From JBDTSW01 sp963782605 (GTDB lineage: Bacteria; Actinomycetota; Thermoleophilia; Solirubrobacterales; 70-9), in contig CAWAKK010000006.1 of NCBI GenBank assembly GCA_963782605.1, positions 124,001 to 188,000 on the forward strand: a stretch of DNA of 64,000 nt. Reading direction: 5' to 3'. The translations under genes were made by a program, and so were the position numbers. Below the pieces are notes generated by a model. The model made no database searches. It was not told the origin of the DNA and saw nothing but the letters and a program-made list of their open reading frames with translations. Position 1 is the first letter of the stretch. Every line of letters starts with the position of its first letter. Positions 8,716 to 16,441 of the stretch are shown here, piece by piece.

Positions 8716-8743
8716 ATTGTATTCCCGGCAGCCGACATTTCAA
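8716..8743 (-). promoter_or_regulatory. Sigma-70-type promoter for the bkd-lip operon
   Basis: On the minus strand TTGAAA (8743-8738) and TACAAT (8721-8716) are separated by 16 bases, one of the best vegetative promoter matches in the window. Transcription would begin near 8709 and leave an untranslated leader of about 155 bases before bkdA. Confidence 0.7.
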
Positions 8744-8758
8744 CCAGCGGGCGGCAGA

Positions 8759-9220
8759 TCAGCCGTGCTCGGCGCGGCGCTTGACCGCGCGCAGGATGCT
8801 CGTCGTCGCCACGACGTGCCCTTTGGTGCCGATCACGAGGGTCCTGTACGCCTGGCCAGCAAGCCCCGGGAAGACAGCGTGCGTGATCGCTTTGAGGCGA
8901 GAGCCGCCCCCGAAGGGCACGATCTCAAAGGCGAGGCGGTATCGCGAGAAGCGATGACGTCCCTCCAGCGTGAGCACGTTCGGAGGCTCCGAGCGCGCCA
9001 CGCGAAAGCCGACGACCGTCGACCCCTCTGCCGCCGGCTCGCCGGCACGCTCCCACGACTCGCAGCCGAGCAGGCGCGCGAAGGCGCTCCTGGCACTGCC
9101 GCCGAAGGTGCGCTCGGAGGTTCGTACGAGGGCGTTCCAGGTGCGCTGCGGCGGGGCGGATACGTCGACCGAGTGTTCATCGACGAACGGCAGGTTGGAG
9201 GGGATACCGGCTCCTCCCAC
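8759..9220 (-). CDS. SRPBCC-family protein
   Basis: A 153-residue START/SRPBCC-like protein: VDVSAPPQRTWNAL opens the fold, followed by strands around VVGFRVARSEPPNVLTLEG and a C-terminal helix (GTKGHVVATTSILRAVKRR). The fold binds hydrophobic ligands; the ligand here is unknown. GTG start two bases after the stop of the degenerate E2 gene, so it is the last gene of the pyruvate dehydrogenase operon. A role in that complex is not implied by the sequence. Confidence 0.85.
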   Translation of the reverse strand: MGGAGIPSNLPFVDEHSVDVSAPPQRTWNALVRTSERTFGGSARSAFARLLGCESWERAGEPAAEGSTVVGFRVARSEPPNVLTLEGRHRFSRYRLAFEIVPFGGGSRLKAITHAVFPGLAGQAYRTLVIGTKGHVVATTSILRAVKRRAEHG

Positions 9221-9221
9221 C

Positions 9222-9830
9222 TCAGACGTCCACGAGCAGCTCTCTGAACATGAGGAGGAAGCTCGCGGCGTCCGCGCCCTGAAGCATGCGGTTGTCGCAC
9301 GCCAGCGAGAGCGCCATCGTCCCAGTGGCTTGCACGGCCCCCGCCGTCAGGATCGCTGCCTGTCCCCGCTGGATCACGGCGTCACCGCGCGTGATTCCAA
9401 CTGGCCCCAGGTCAACGATCGTGAAGGTCCCCGCAGCGAGCTCGGGTCGGGTGATCTTCCCCTGGCGTGCCCTCTCGGCGAGCGTCGCGATCTCGGTGCC
9501 GATCTCATCCGCCCCCTTTGAGTCGGCGTCGAAGATCGTCGGGTAGACGAGTGCGTGACCCACTGGGATGCCGACCTGGACGTTGACGCGGGAGTAGAGC
9601 TCGAAGCGCCCGTCGCGATAGAAGCCGTTGACCCGCGGCACCTCACGCAGGGCGAGCCCCGCCGCACGCACGAGCGCCTCCGTCGCCACCTCCCGGGCCA
9701 CCTCTGCCACCACCTCGTAGTGAACATGGGGAATGGTGGCCCTCGATTCCGCCACGCGCCGGGCATGCGCCTGCTCGAGCGCGCTCGGCTCGACGCTCTC
9801 GACGCTCCCACGCGCCGACTCGGAGGCCAT
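9222..9830 (-). CDS. Stand-alone degenerate E2 (acyltransferase-like) protein
   Basis: A 202-residue protein made only of the 2-oxoacid dehydrogenase acyltransferase catalytic fold, without lipoyl or peripheral-subunit-binding domains. Family landmarks are present (REVPRVNGFYRDG, YSRVNVQVGIPV, GTFTIVDLGPVGI), but the active-site motif normally DHRxxDG is DNRMLQG (179-185): the catalytic His is Asn180 and the Asp is Gln184. It should therefore be catalytically dead. It starts three bases after the lipoyl-lpd stop, so it is co-made with the active complex, perhaps as a structural or regulatory core component. The rest of the fold is well preserved, against simple decay. Confidence 0.88.
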   Translation of the reverse strand: MASESARGSVESVEPSALEQAHARRVAESRATIPHVHYEVVAEVAREVATEALVRAAGLALREVPRVNGFYRDGRFELYSRVNVQVGIPVGHALVYPTIFDADSKGADEIGTEIATLAERARQGKITRPELAAGTFTIVDLGPVGITRGDAVIQRGQAAILTAGAVQATGTMALSLACDNRMLQGADAASFLLMFRELLVDV

Positions 9831-9833
9831 CTC

Positions 9834-11681
9834 TCAGCGCTTTCGCTTTGGCGCGTAGAGGTCGGTCACTGTGCCCTCTGCCATCTCGGCGGCGAACGCC
9901 ACGGTCTCCGAGAGCGTGGGGTGGGCATGAATCGTGAGTCCGATGTCCTCGGCGTCGGCGCCCATCTCGACCGCCAGGGTCACCTCGGCAATGAGCTCGC
10001 CGGCGTTGGGGCCCACGATCCCGGCCCCGAGCACCCTCCGCGTCTCGGGGTCGACCAGGAGCTTCGTGAGCCCCTCGGCGCGGCCCAGCGCCAGGGCTCG
10101 GCCTGAGGCCTGCCACGGGACCGCGGCCTTCTCGTACGCCGTGTCGGAGTCGACCGCCTCTACCTCGGTGAGCCCGGTCCATGCGACCTCCGGATCCGTG
10201 TAGGCAACGGACGGGATCGCTCGCGGGTCAAAGGCGACGTTCTCGCCGGCGATCACCTCCGCGGCGACCCTGCCCTCGTGCGTCGCCTTGTGGGCGAGCA
10301 TCGGAGGACCGGTCACGTCGCCGATCGCGTAGATATGGCCGACGTTCGTGCGCCGCTGCTCGTCGACCTCGATCACCCCGTTCTCAGCGACCTCGACCCC
10401 CGCCTCGCCGACCTCGAGCAGGTCGCCGTTGGCCTGGCGGCCGATCGCGATCAAGACGCGGTCGAAGATCTGGGCCTCCGGCGCGTCCTCGCCCTCGAAG
10501 GCAACCTCGATTCCCCTCTCCGTCTCCGTGACCGAGGCGACCTTGGTGGAGAGGAGGATCGCGTCGTAGCGTTCCGCGATTCGTTTGTGCAGTGGCTTTA
10601 CGAGGTCCGGATCGCAGCCCGGGATGAGCTGGTCGGTCATCTCGACGACCGTGACGGCGCTGCCCAGGGCCTCGTAGACCGTGGCCAACTCGAGGCCGAT
10701 GATGCCGCCGCCGACCACGAGCAGCCGTTCGGGCACATCGGGGAGCTCGAGCGCTCCAGTCGAGTGGACGATGCGTTCGTCGTCGGGGAGGTCAGGGAGC
10801 ATGGCCGCGCGGGAGCCAACGGCGAGGATGCAGTTCTCGAACGCGATCGAGGTGCCGTCGACGTCAACCGTGTGATCAGAGGTGAACTTCGCCGCTCCGG
10901 TCACGACCTCGACCTTGCGTTTCTTGGCCAGCCCGCCGAGGCCCCCCGTGAGCTTGCCTACGACCTCCCCCTTCCACTCGCGCAGCCGGTCGAGATCGAG
11001 CTCGGGCTCGCCAAATCGCAGACCGTAATCGGCTGCCTCCTCGGTCTCGGCCACGATCCGAGCCGTGTGCAACAGCGCCTTCGAGGGAATGCAGCCCACG
11101 TTGAGGCAGACCCCGCCCAGTGACTCGTAACGCTCGACCAGGACCACGTCGAGGCCAAGATCGGCGGCCCGGAAGGCGGCCGTGTACCCGCCGGGCCCCG
11201 AGCCGACCACGAGGACCTGCGCCCGCTTATCGGCATCGGGCAGCTCCTGCTTCGGCTCGTCCTTGGACGATTCGGTGTCCGCCTTCTGGTCCTCCTCCTC
11301 CTCCTCCTCGTCGGAGCGCTCGTCCTCTCCCTCATCCTCGTCCTCCGCGCCGTCTGCGTCGTCCTTTGTGTCGGCGTCTTCCCCGGAGTCCTTCTCGTCG
11401 GCGTCCTCTTCCTCGGGCTTCCCCTCACCCTCGCTCTCACCCGAGTCGCCGTCCGACTCCTCGAGCTCGAGGATCGCGTCCCCCTCGGAGACCTTGTCGT
11501 TCAGCTCAACCAGCATCTCCTTCACGGTGCCCGCGGCCGGTGAGGGGACGTCCATCGTCGCCTTGTCCGACTCGAGCGTGATGAGAGGCGCTTCCTCCTC
11601 GACCTCGTCTCCCGCCGACACGTGGATCTCGATCACCGGGACTTCGTCGAAGTCGCCGATGTCCGGGACCTTGACCTGCAT
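9834..11681 (-). CDS. lpdA: Dihydrolipoyl dehydrogenase with N-terminal lipoyl domain
   Basis: E3 component that reoxidises dihydrolipoamide with NAD, here 615 residues because of an N-terminal lipoyl domain (1-72, lipoyl Lys40 in ESDKATM). Residues 73-148 form a very acidic Glu/Asp/Ser linker. The flavoprotein follows: FAD motif VVGSGPGGYTAA, redox disulfide C192/C197 in GGVCLNVGCIPSK, NAD motif VVGGGIIGLE and the C-terminal HAHPTLSE active-site His. The ATG at 11681 overlaps the aceF stop (TGATG). An E3 that carries its own lipoyl arm is known from some bacterial pyruvate dehydrogenases. Confidence 0.95.
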   Translation of the reverse strand: MQVKVPDIGDFDEVPVIEIHVSAGDEVEEEAPLITLESDKATMDVPSPAAGTVKEMLVELNDKVSEGDAILELEESDGDSGESEGEGKPEEEDADEKDSGEDADTKDDADGAEDEDEGEDERSDEEEEEEDQKADTESSKDEPKQELPDADKRAQVLVVGSGPGGYTAAFRAADLGLDVVLVERYESLGGVCLNVGCIPSKALLHTARIVAETEEAADYGLRFGEPELDLDRLREWKGEVVGKLTGGLGGLAKKRKVEVVTGAAKFTSDHTVDVDGTSIAFENCILAVGSRAAMLPDLPDDERIVHSTGALELPDVPERLLVVGGGIIGLELATVYEALGSAVTVVEMTDQLIPGCDPDLVKPLHKRIAERYDAILLSTKVASVTETERGIEVAFEGEDAPEAQIFDRVLIAIGRQANGDLLEVGEAGVEVAENGVIEVDEQRRTNVGHIYAIGDVTGPPMLAHKATHEGRVAAEVIAGENVAFDPRAIPSVAYTDPEVAWTGLTEVEAVDSDTAYEKAAVPWQASGRALALGRAEGLTKLLVDPETRRVLGAGIVGPNAGELIAEVTLAVEMGADAEDIGLTIHAHPTLSETVAFAAEMAEGTVTDLYAPKRKR

Positions 11682-13159
11682 CAGAGGAGAACCCGTCGGA
11701 GATCCGCGAGCTCGCTGGCGAGGTGGGCGACGAAGCGCGCCGCTGCGGCGCCGTCGATGACGCGGTGGTCGTAGGAGAGGGACAGGGGCAGCATCAGCCG
11801 CGGCACGAACTCGGAGCCGTTCCACACCGGCTGCGTCTTCGAGCGCGTGACGCCGAGGATGGCCACCTCAGGGGCGTTGACGATCGGCGTGAAGCCGGTG
11901 CCGCCGATGCCGCCGAGCGACGAGATCGTGAACGTCCCGCCGCGCATCTCCTCGGCCGTGATCTTTCCCTCACGTGCCTTACCCGAGAGCTCGCGCAGCT
12001 CGCTCGCAATCTCGAGCAGGCCCTTGCGGTCGGCATCGCGGACGACCGGCACGAGCAGCCCCTGCGGGGTGTCGGCGGCGAAGCCGATGTGGTGGTAGCG
12101 CTTGATCACGAGCTCATCGCCGTCGAGCGATGAATTGAACTCGGGGAACTGGCGCAGCGAGCCCACGCAGGCCTTGATCAGGAGGGCGACCATCGTCACC
12201 TTCACGTCCTGCTCGGAGTTGATCTGCTTGCGGAACGCCTCGAGGTCGGTGATGTCCGCCTCGTCGTCGTGGGTGACGTGGGGGATCATCACCCAGTTGC
12301 GGGAGAGCGCAGGGCCGCTGATGCGCTTGATCCGTGAAAGCTGCACGCGCTCGACCTCGCCGTACTGCTCGAAGTCGATGTCCGGCCACGGCGCCAGCTC
12401 CAGCCCGGGGATGCCGCCGCCCGCCTTGCCCGCCCCCTCGTCTGCGGGGGCCTCCTTCGCCTTCTTTACGTCGTCCTTTGTGATGCGGTTCTTGCGCCCG
12501 GTTCCCTGGACTCCTTCGAGATCGACGTCGAGCTCGCGTGCAAGGCGCCGCACCGAGGGGCTCGCGTAGATCGCGGCGCCGGAGTCACCGGAGGCCTCTG
12601 CATCGGAGGGCTGTGCTTCAGCCCCCTCATCCCCGTCCTCGGGCTCGGCGTCCTCGCCCTGGTCCTCGTCCTCCTGCTCGTCCTCGTCCTTGTCCTCGGC
12701 GTCCTCGTCCTCCTGCTCGTCCTCGTCCTGATCCTCGTCCTCGTCCCCCTCGTCCTCGCCGGAGCCCTTCTCGTCGGCGTCCTCCTCCTCGGCGTCACCG
12801 TCGCTGTCCGCCGGCTCGCCGTCCCCCTCCTCTTCGTCCCCGTCCTCGTCCGGTTCCTCGTCCCCGTCCCCGCTGGGCTTCTCCTCCTCGCCTTCGCCCT
12901 CCTCCTCGTCATCTCCGTCGCCTGCCTCGATGGTCAGGACCACGGTGCCCTCGGAGACCTTGTCGTCGACCGAGACCTTGAGCTCGGCGACCTTGCCCGC
13001 GAAGGGGGCGGGCACGTCCATCGTCGCCTTGTCTGACTCGAGCGTTACGAGAGGATCGTTCTCGCTCACCTCGTCGCCCTCGGATACGAGGACCTCGATC
13101 ACCGGGACGTCCTCGAAGTCGCCGATGTCGGGGACCTTGACTTCCTTCGCGTCAGCCAT
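11681..13159 (-). CDS. aceF: Pyruvate dehydrogenase E2, acidic-linker type
   Basis: Dihydrolipoamide acetyltransferase (492 residues). Lipoyl domain 1-78 with Lys44 in ESDKATM; then about 113 residues (81-193) made mostly of Glu, Asp and Gly; subunit-binding domain about 197-233 (YASPSVRRLARELDVDL); catalytic domain ending in SLSYDHRVIDGAAAARFV with intact His and Asp. Usual E2 linkers are Ala/Pro-rich, so the polyanionic linker is unusual and is shared with the downstream lpd. ATG overlaps the aceE stop (TGATG). The opposite strand of the linker gives Ser/Arg-rich open frames that are not genes. Confidence 0.96.
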   Translation of the reverse strand: MADAKEVKVPDIGDFEDVPVIEVLVSEGDEVSENDPLVTLESDKATMDVPAPFAGKVAELKVSVDDKVSEGTVVLTIEAGDGDDEEEGEGEEEKPSGDGDEEPDEDGDEEEGDGEPADSDGDAEEEDADEKGSGEDEGDEDEDQDEDEQEDEDAEDKDEDEQEDEDQGEDAEPEDGDEGAEAQPSDAEASGDSGAAIYASPSVRRLARELDVDLEGVQGTGRKNRITKDDVKKAKEAPADEGAGKAGGGIPGLELAPWPDIDFEQYGEVERVQLSRIKRISGPALSRNWVMIPHVTHDDEADITDLEAFRKQINSEQDVKVTMVALLIKACVGSLRQFPEFNSSLDGDELVIKRYHHIGFAADTPQGLLVPVVRDADRKGLLEIASELRELSGKAREGKITAEEMRGGTFTISSLGGIGGTGFTPIVNAPEVAILGVTRSKTQPVWNGSEFVPRLMLPLSLSYDHRVIDGAAAARFVAHLASELADLRRVLL

Positions 13160-15798
13160 CAGGAAACCGCTGGATCCGGTGCATCGGGGTCGACGTCGTA
13201 GCGCTCGATCGCGTCCGAGACGACCGAGGACTCGATCGATCCGTCCTGGGCCAGAGCGGAGAGGGCCGCGACCGCAACGTGATGGCGGTCGACCTCGAAG
13301 AAGCGGCGAAGGTGCTTGCGGAAATCGCTTCGGCCGAAGCCGTCGGTGCCCAGGACCTCGTAGTGCCCCGGGACCCATTCGCGGATGCCGTCGGGGAGCG
13401 CCTTCATGTAATCGGTTGCCGCGACCACCGGTGCGTCGCTCTTCCCCAGGCACTTGGTGACGTACGGTCGCTTGGGCTTCTCCTCAGGGTGCAGACGGGC
13501 CAGTCGATCCTTCGCGAGGCCGTCGCGGCGAAGCTCGGTGAAGCTGGTGACGCTCCAGACCTCGGCCGGGATCTCGAAGTCCTGGCGGAGCAGGTCCGCG
13601 GCCGCCTCGACCTCACGCAGAATCGTGCCCGAGCCCAGCAGTCGCACCTTGGCGTCGTCGATCTCGCGGATCCTGTGCATGCCGCGCAGGATGCCCTCCT
13701 CTGCGCCTTCGGGCATCGGAGGATGGCGGTAGTTCTCGTTCATGACCGTCAGGTAGTAGAAGACATCCTGCTGCTCGGCGATCATGCGCCGCAATCCGTC
13801 GTGAACGATCACGGCGAGCTCATAAGCGTAGGCGGGGTCGTATGAGATGCAGTTGGGGATCGTCTGCGAGAGCACGTGGCTGTGTCCGTCCTCGTGCTGG
13901 AGCCCCTCGCCATTCAAGGTGGTGCGTCCGGCGGTTCCCCCGATCAGAAAACCCCGGGCCCGCGAGTCGCCCGCCGCCCAGGCCAGATCACCGATTCGCT
14001 GGAAGCCGAACATCGAGTAGAAGGCGAAGAAGGGGACCATCTGCACGTTGTGGTTCGAGTACGAGGTCGCGGCGGCGAGCCACGAGGAGAACGAGCCCGC
14101 CTCTGTAATGCCCTCCTGTAGGACCTGACCCTTGCGGTCCTCGCGATAGAACATGAGCGAGCCGGCATCCTCGGGCTCATACAGCTGTCCCACGCTCGAG
14201 TAGATGCCGAGCTGGCGGAACATGCCCTCCATGCCGAACGTACGCGACTCGTCGGGCACGATCGGCACGACCCGCGGGCCCAGTTCCTTGTCGCGGAGCA
14301 GCGCGGCGAGGACACGAACGAAAGCCATCGTGGTCGAGATCTCACGTTCGCCGGTGCCGTCGAGCTGGCTTTGAAAGACGTCCAGCTCGGGGGTCGGCAG
14401 CGGCTCGTCGACCCGCTCTCGACGGGCCGGCAGATACCCCCCGAGCGCCTCGCGCCGCTCGCGCATGTACGTGAGCTCCTCGGAGTCATCCGGCGGCCGG
14501 TGGAAGGAGACGTCGCGGACCTCCTCGTCCGAGATGTCGAGGTCGAAGCGGTCGCGAAAGACCTTGAGCGCCTCCTCGTTCATCTTCTTCTGCTGATGGG
14601 TGATGTTCTGGCCCTCTCCGGCCTCGCCCATTCCGTAGCCCTTGATGGTCTTGGCCAAGATCACCGTGGGACGGTGCTTTGCGTTCTGGGCCGCCGCGTA
14701 GGCGGCGTAGACCTTGCGGGCGTCGTGACCGCCTCGGTTTAGGTCCCAGATCTCCTCGTCGGTCATGTCCTCCACGCGTTCGGCGAGCTCTGGGTACTTC
14801 CCGAAGAAGTGCTCGCGCACGTAGGCGCCGTCGCGCGCTTTGTAGAGCTGGTAGTGCCCGTCCAGTGCCTCCTCCATCCGCTTGACCAAGAGGCCGTTGT
14901 GATCGTCCGCCAGGAGCGGATCCCAGCGATCCCCCCAGATCACCTTGATCACGTTCCACCCGGCCCCGCGGAAGATCGTCTCGAGGTGCTGGATGATCTT
15001 GCCGTTCCCCCATACCGGACCATCGAGACGCTGAAGGTTGCAGTTGATGACGAAGACAAGGTTCTCGAGCTTTTCGCGGCCCGCCAGCGCGATCGAGCCG
15101 AGCGACTCGGGCTCGTCGGTCTCGCCGTCGCCGACGAACGCCCAAACCTTGCGCCCCGCCGTGTCGTGGATGCCGCGGTCGGTCAGGTACTTCATGAAGC
15201 GAGCCTGGTAGATCGCCATGATCGGCCCGAGGCCCATCGAAACCGTGGGGAATTGCCAGAACTTCGGCATGAGCCAGGGGTGCGGATACGAGCTCACGCC
15301 GTCCCGCGAGACCTCCTGGCGGAACCCTTCGAGCTGCTCCTCGCTGATCCGGCCCTCCAGGAACGCCCGGGCGTAGATGCCCGGGGAGGAGTGCCCCTGT
15401 ATGTAGACGAGGTCGCCTCCATGCTCCGCCGAGGCCGCGTGCCAGAAGTGGTTGAAGCCGATCTCGTAGAGCAGCGCCGCCGACTGGAAGCTCGCGATGT
15501 GGCCGCCGAGCTCGGACGACTCCTTGTTGGCGCGCAGGATCATCGCGATCGCGTTCCAACGGATGAGCGAGCGGACGCGGCGCTCGAGCCCGGGATCGCC
15601 GGGGAGCGGGGGCTCATCGTCGGCGTGGATCGTGTTGACGTAAGGCGTCGGGCCCACGTACTCGATCGCAGCGCCGCGCAGCCGGGCACGCTCGACTACG
15701 CGCTCGACGATGTCATGCCCTCGGCGCGGTCCGTCGTTTTCGACGACCGCGTCCAGCGCCTCGAGCCACTCCTCAGTTTCGACAGCGTCGATGTCCAC
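13159..15798 (-). CDS. aceE: Pyruvate dehydrogenase E1, homodimeric
   Basis: Single-chain E1 (about 879 residues) that decarboxylates pyruvate and acetylates E2. Landmarks: YVNTI, RWNAIAMILRANK, IQGHSSPGIYARAFLEGR, ThDP motif FVGDGETDEPES to VINCNLQRLDGPV, and YVTKCLGKSDAP near the end. I start it at GTG 15798 (VDIDAVETEEWLEAL), which leaves 19 bases after the DsbA-like gene; starts at 15861 or 15882 would overlap that gene by 44 to 65 bases. No clear ribosome site precedes any of them, so the exact start is uncertain. First gene of the E1-E2-E3 set. Confidence 0.96.
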   Translation of the reverse strand: MDIDAVETEEWLEALDAVVENDGPRRGHDIVERVVERARLRGAAIEYVGPTPYVNTIHADDEPPLPGDPGLERRVRSLIRWNAIAMILRANKESSELGGHIASFQSAALLYEIGFNHFWHAASAEHGGDLVYIQGHSSPGIYARAFLEGRISEEQLEGFRQEVSRDGVSSYPHPWLMPKFWQFPTVSMGLGPIMAIYQARFMKYLTDRGIHDTAGRKVWAFVGDGETDEPESLGSIALAGREKLENLVFVINCNLQRLDGPVWGNGKIIQHLETIFRGAGWNVIKVIWGDRWDPLLADDHNGLLVKRMEEALDGHYQLYKARDGAYVREHFFGKYPELAERVEDMTDEEIWDLNRGGHDARKVYAAYAAAQNAKHRPTVILAKTIKGYGMGEAGEGQNITHQQKKMNEEALKVFRDRFDLDISDEEVRDVSFHRPPDDSEELTYMRERREALGGYLPARRERVDEPLPTPELDVFQSQLDGTGEREISTTMAFVRVLAALLRDKELGPRVVPIVPDESRTFGMEGMFRQLGIYSSVGQLYEPEDAGSLMFYREDRKGQVLQEGITEAGSFSSWLAAATSYSNHNVQMVPFFAFYSMFGFQRIGDLAWAAGDSRARGFLIGGTAGRTTLNGEGLQHEDGHSHVLSQTIPNCISYDPAYAYELAVIVHDGLRRMIAEQQDVFYYLTVMNENYRHPPMPEGAEEGILRGMHRIREIDDAKVRLLGSGTILREVEAAADLLRQDFEIPAEVWSVTSFTELRRDGLAKDRLARLHPEEKPKRPYVTKCLGKSDAPVVAATDYMKALPDGIREWVPGHYEVLGTDGFGRSDFRKHLRRFFEVDRHHVAVAALSALAQDGSIESSVVSDAIERYDVDPDAPDPAVS

Positions 15799-15817
15799 CA
15801 GCAGTCGAAGATAGCCC

Positions 15818-16408
15818 TTAGCGGTGGGCGGCAAACTCCGCGGCGTCCTCGAGCCGATCATCGCCCCAGAAGACACGGTCACTCACGACCACCGCTGGGA
15901 CCCCAACGACCCCGAGATCCCCGGCGTGGTCGGTGGCGGCGCGCAGAGCCTGCTTGACCGTGTCGCGCTTTGTCGCGACCTCGATCGCGCGCGGGTGCAT
16001 CTCCGCTGCCGCCGCGGCGATCATCACGTTGTCGGGCACGGAGAGGTCGCGTCCGGCGGCGAACGCCTGGCGGAACGCGGCGAGCGAGAAGGCGACGGTC
16101 CGCCCGATCTGCTTCGCGAACGTGGCGACGCGCATCGCGTAGAGGCCGTCACCGGGCCAGGGCTCGGGCCAAGCGATCGGTGGCAGCCCGTACGCGGATG
16201 TGCGACGTTCCACCTCCCGCATGCCCTCCGCGCGGGCGTCGGTATAGGCCCAGGATCCTCGGTCGAACCGAGCAAAGAGCCCGCCGAGCAGCACCGGCTG
16301 CCACTCCGGAACCCCGGCACCGGCCTCACTGAAGACCGCGTTCACGCGCTCGGCGGCGAGGTAGGCGTAGGGAGACCCGAGGTCGTAGTAGAAGACGGGA
16401 CGGCTCAC
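15818..16408 (-). CDS. DsbA-family / 2-hydroxychromene-2-carboxylate isomerase-like protein
   Basis: A 196-residue thioredoxin-fold protein of the DsbA/HCCA-isomerase family. The N-terminal YYDLGSPYAYLAAERV carries Ser where DsbA has CxxC, the feature of the isomerase/kappa-GST branch, and the C-terminal part has GVVGVPAVVVSDRVFWGDDRLE with the cis-Pro loop. It lies between lpd and aceE in the same direction. Glutathione or another thiol cosubstrate is expected from the family; the substrate is unknown. Confidence 0.88.
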   Translation of the reverse strand: MSRPVFYYDLGSPYAYLAAERVNAVFSEAGAGVPEWQPVLLGGLFARFDRGSWAYTDARAEGMREVERRTSAYGLPPIAWPEPWPGDGLYAMRVATFAKQIGRTVAFSLAAFRQAFAAGRDLSVPDNVMIAAAAAEMHPRAIEVATKRDTVKQALRAATDHAGDLGVVGVPAVVVSDRVFWGDDRLEDAAEFAAHR

Positions 16409-16441
16409 ATCAGCTGCGACGGCCGGCCGCGGATCACACGC

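Noticed and set aside
11182..11760. Long Ser-rich open frame opposite the lpdA lipoyl/linker region
   Set aside because: It is the complement of Glu/Asp codons (GAG/GAC read as CTC/GTC or TCC/TCG); low-complexity Ser product, no start context, and the minus-strand gene is certain.
11682..11825. N-terminal extension of the lipoyl-lpd
   Set aside because: Arg-rich and inside aceF; the lipoyl domain starts exactly at the ATG overlapping the aceF stop.
12596..12920. Repetitive GTCCTC/GTCGTC tract as a possible tandem repeat or CRISPR-like array
   Set aside because: The repeats are the degenerate codons of the acidic linker, in frame with aceF, without fixed repeat/spacer structure.
12538..12981. 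Arg/Pro-rich open frame opposite the aceF acidic linker
   Set aside because: Mirror image of the acidic codon repeat; no ribosome site and no protein-like composition.
15799..15882. N-terminal extension of aceE by 21 to 28 codons
   Set aside because: It lies inside the end of the DsbA-like gene, is not like other E1 N-termini, and a GTG after that gene fits better, although no start here has a clear ribosome site.
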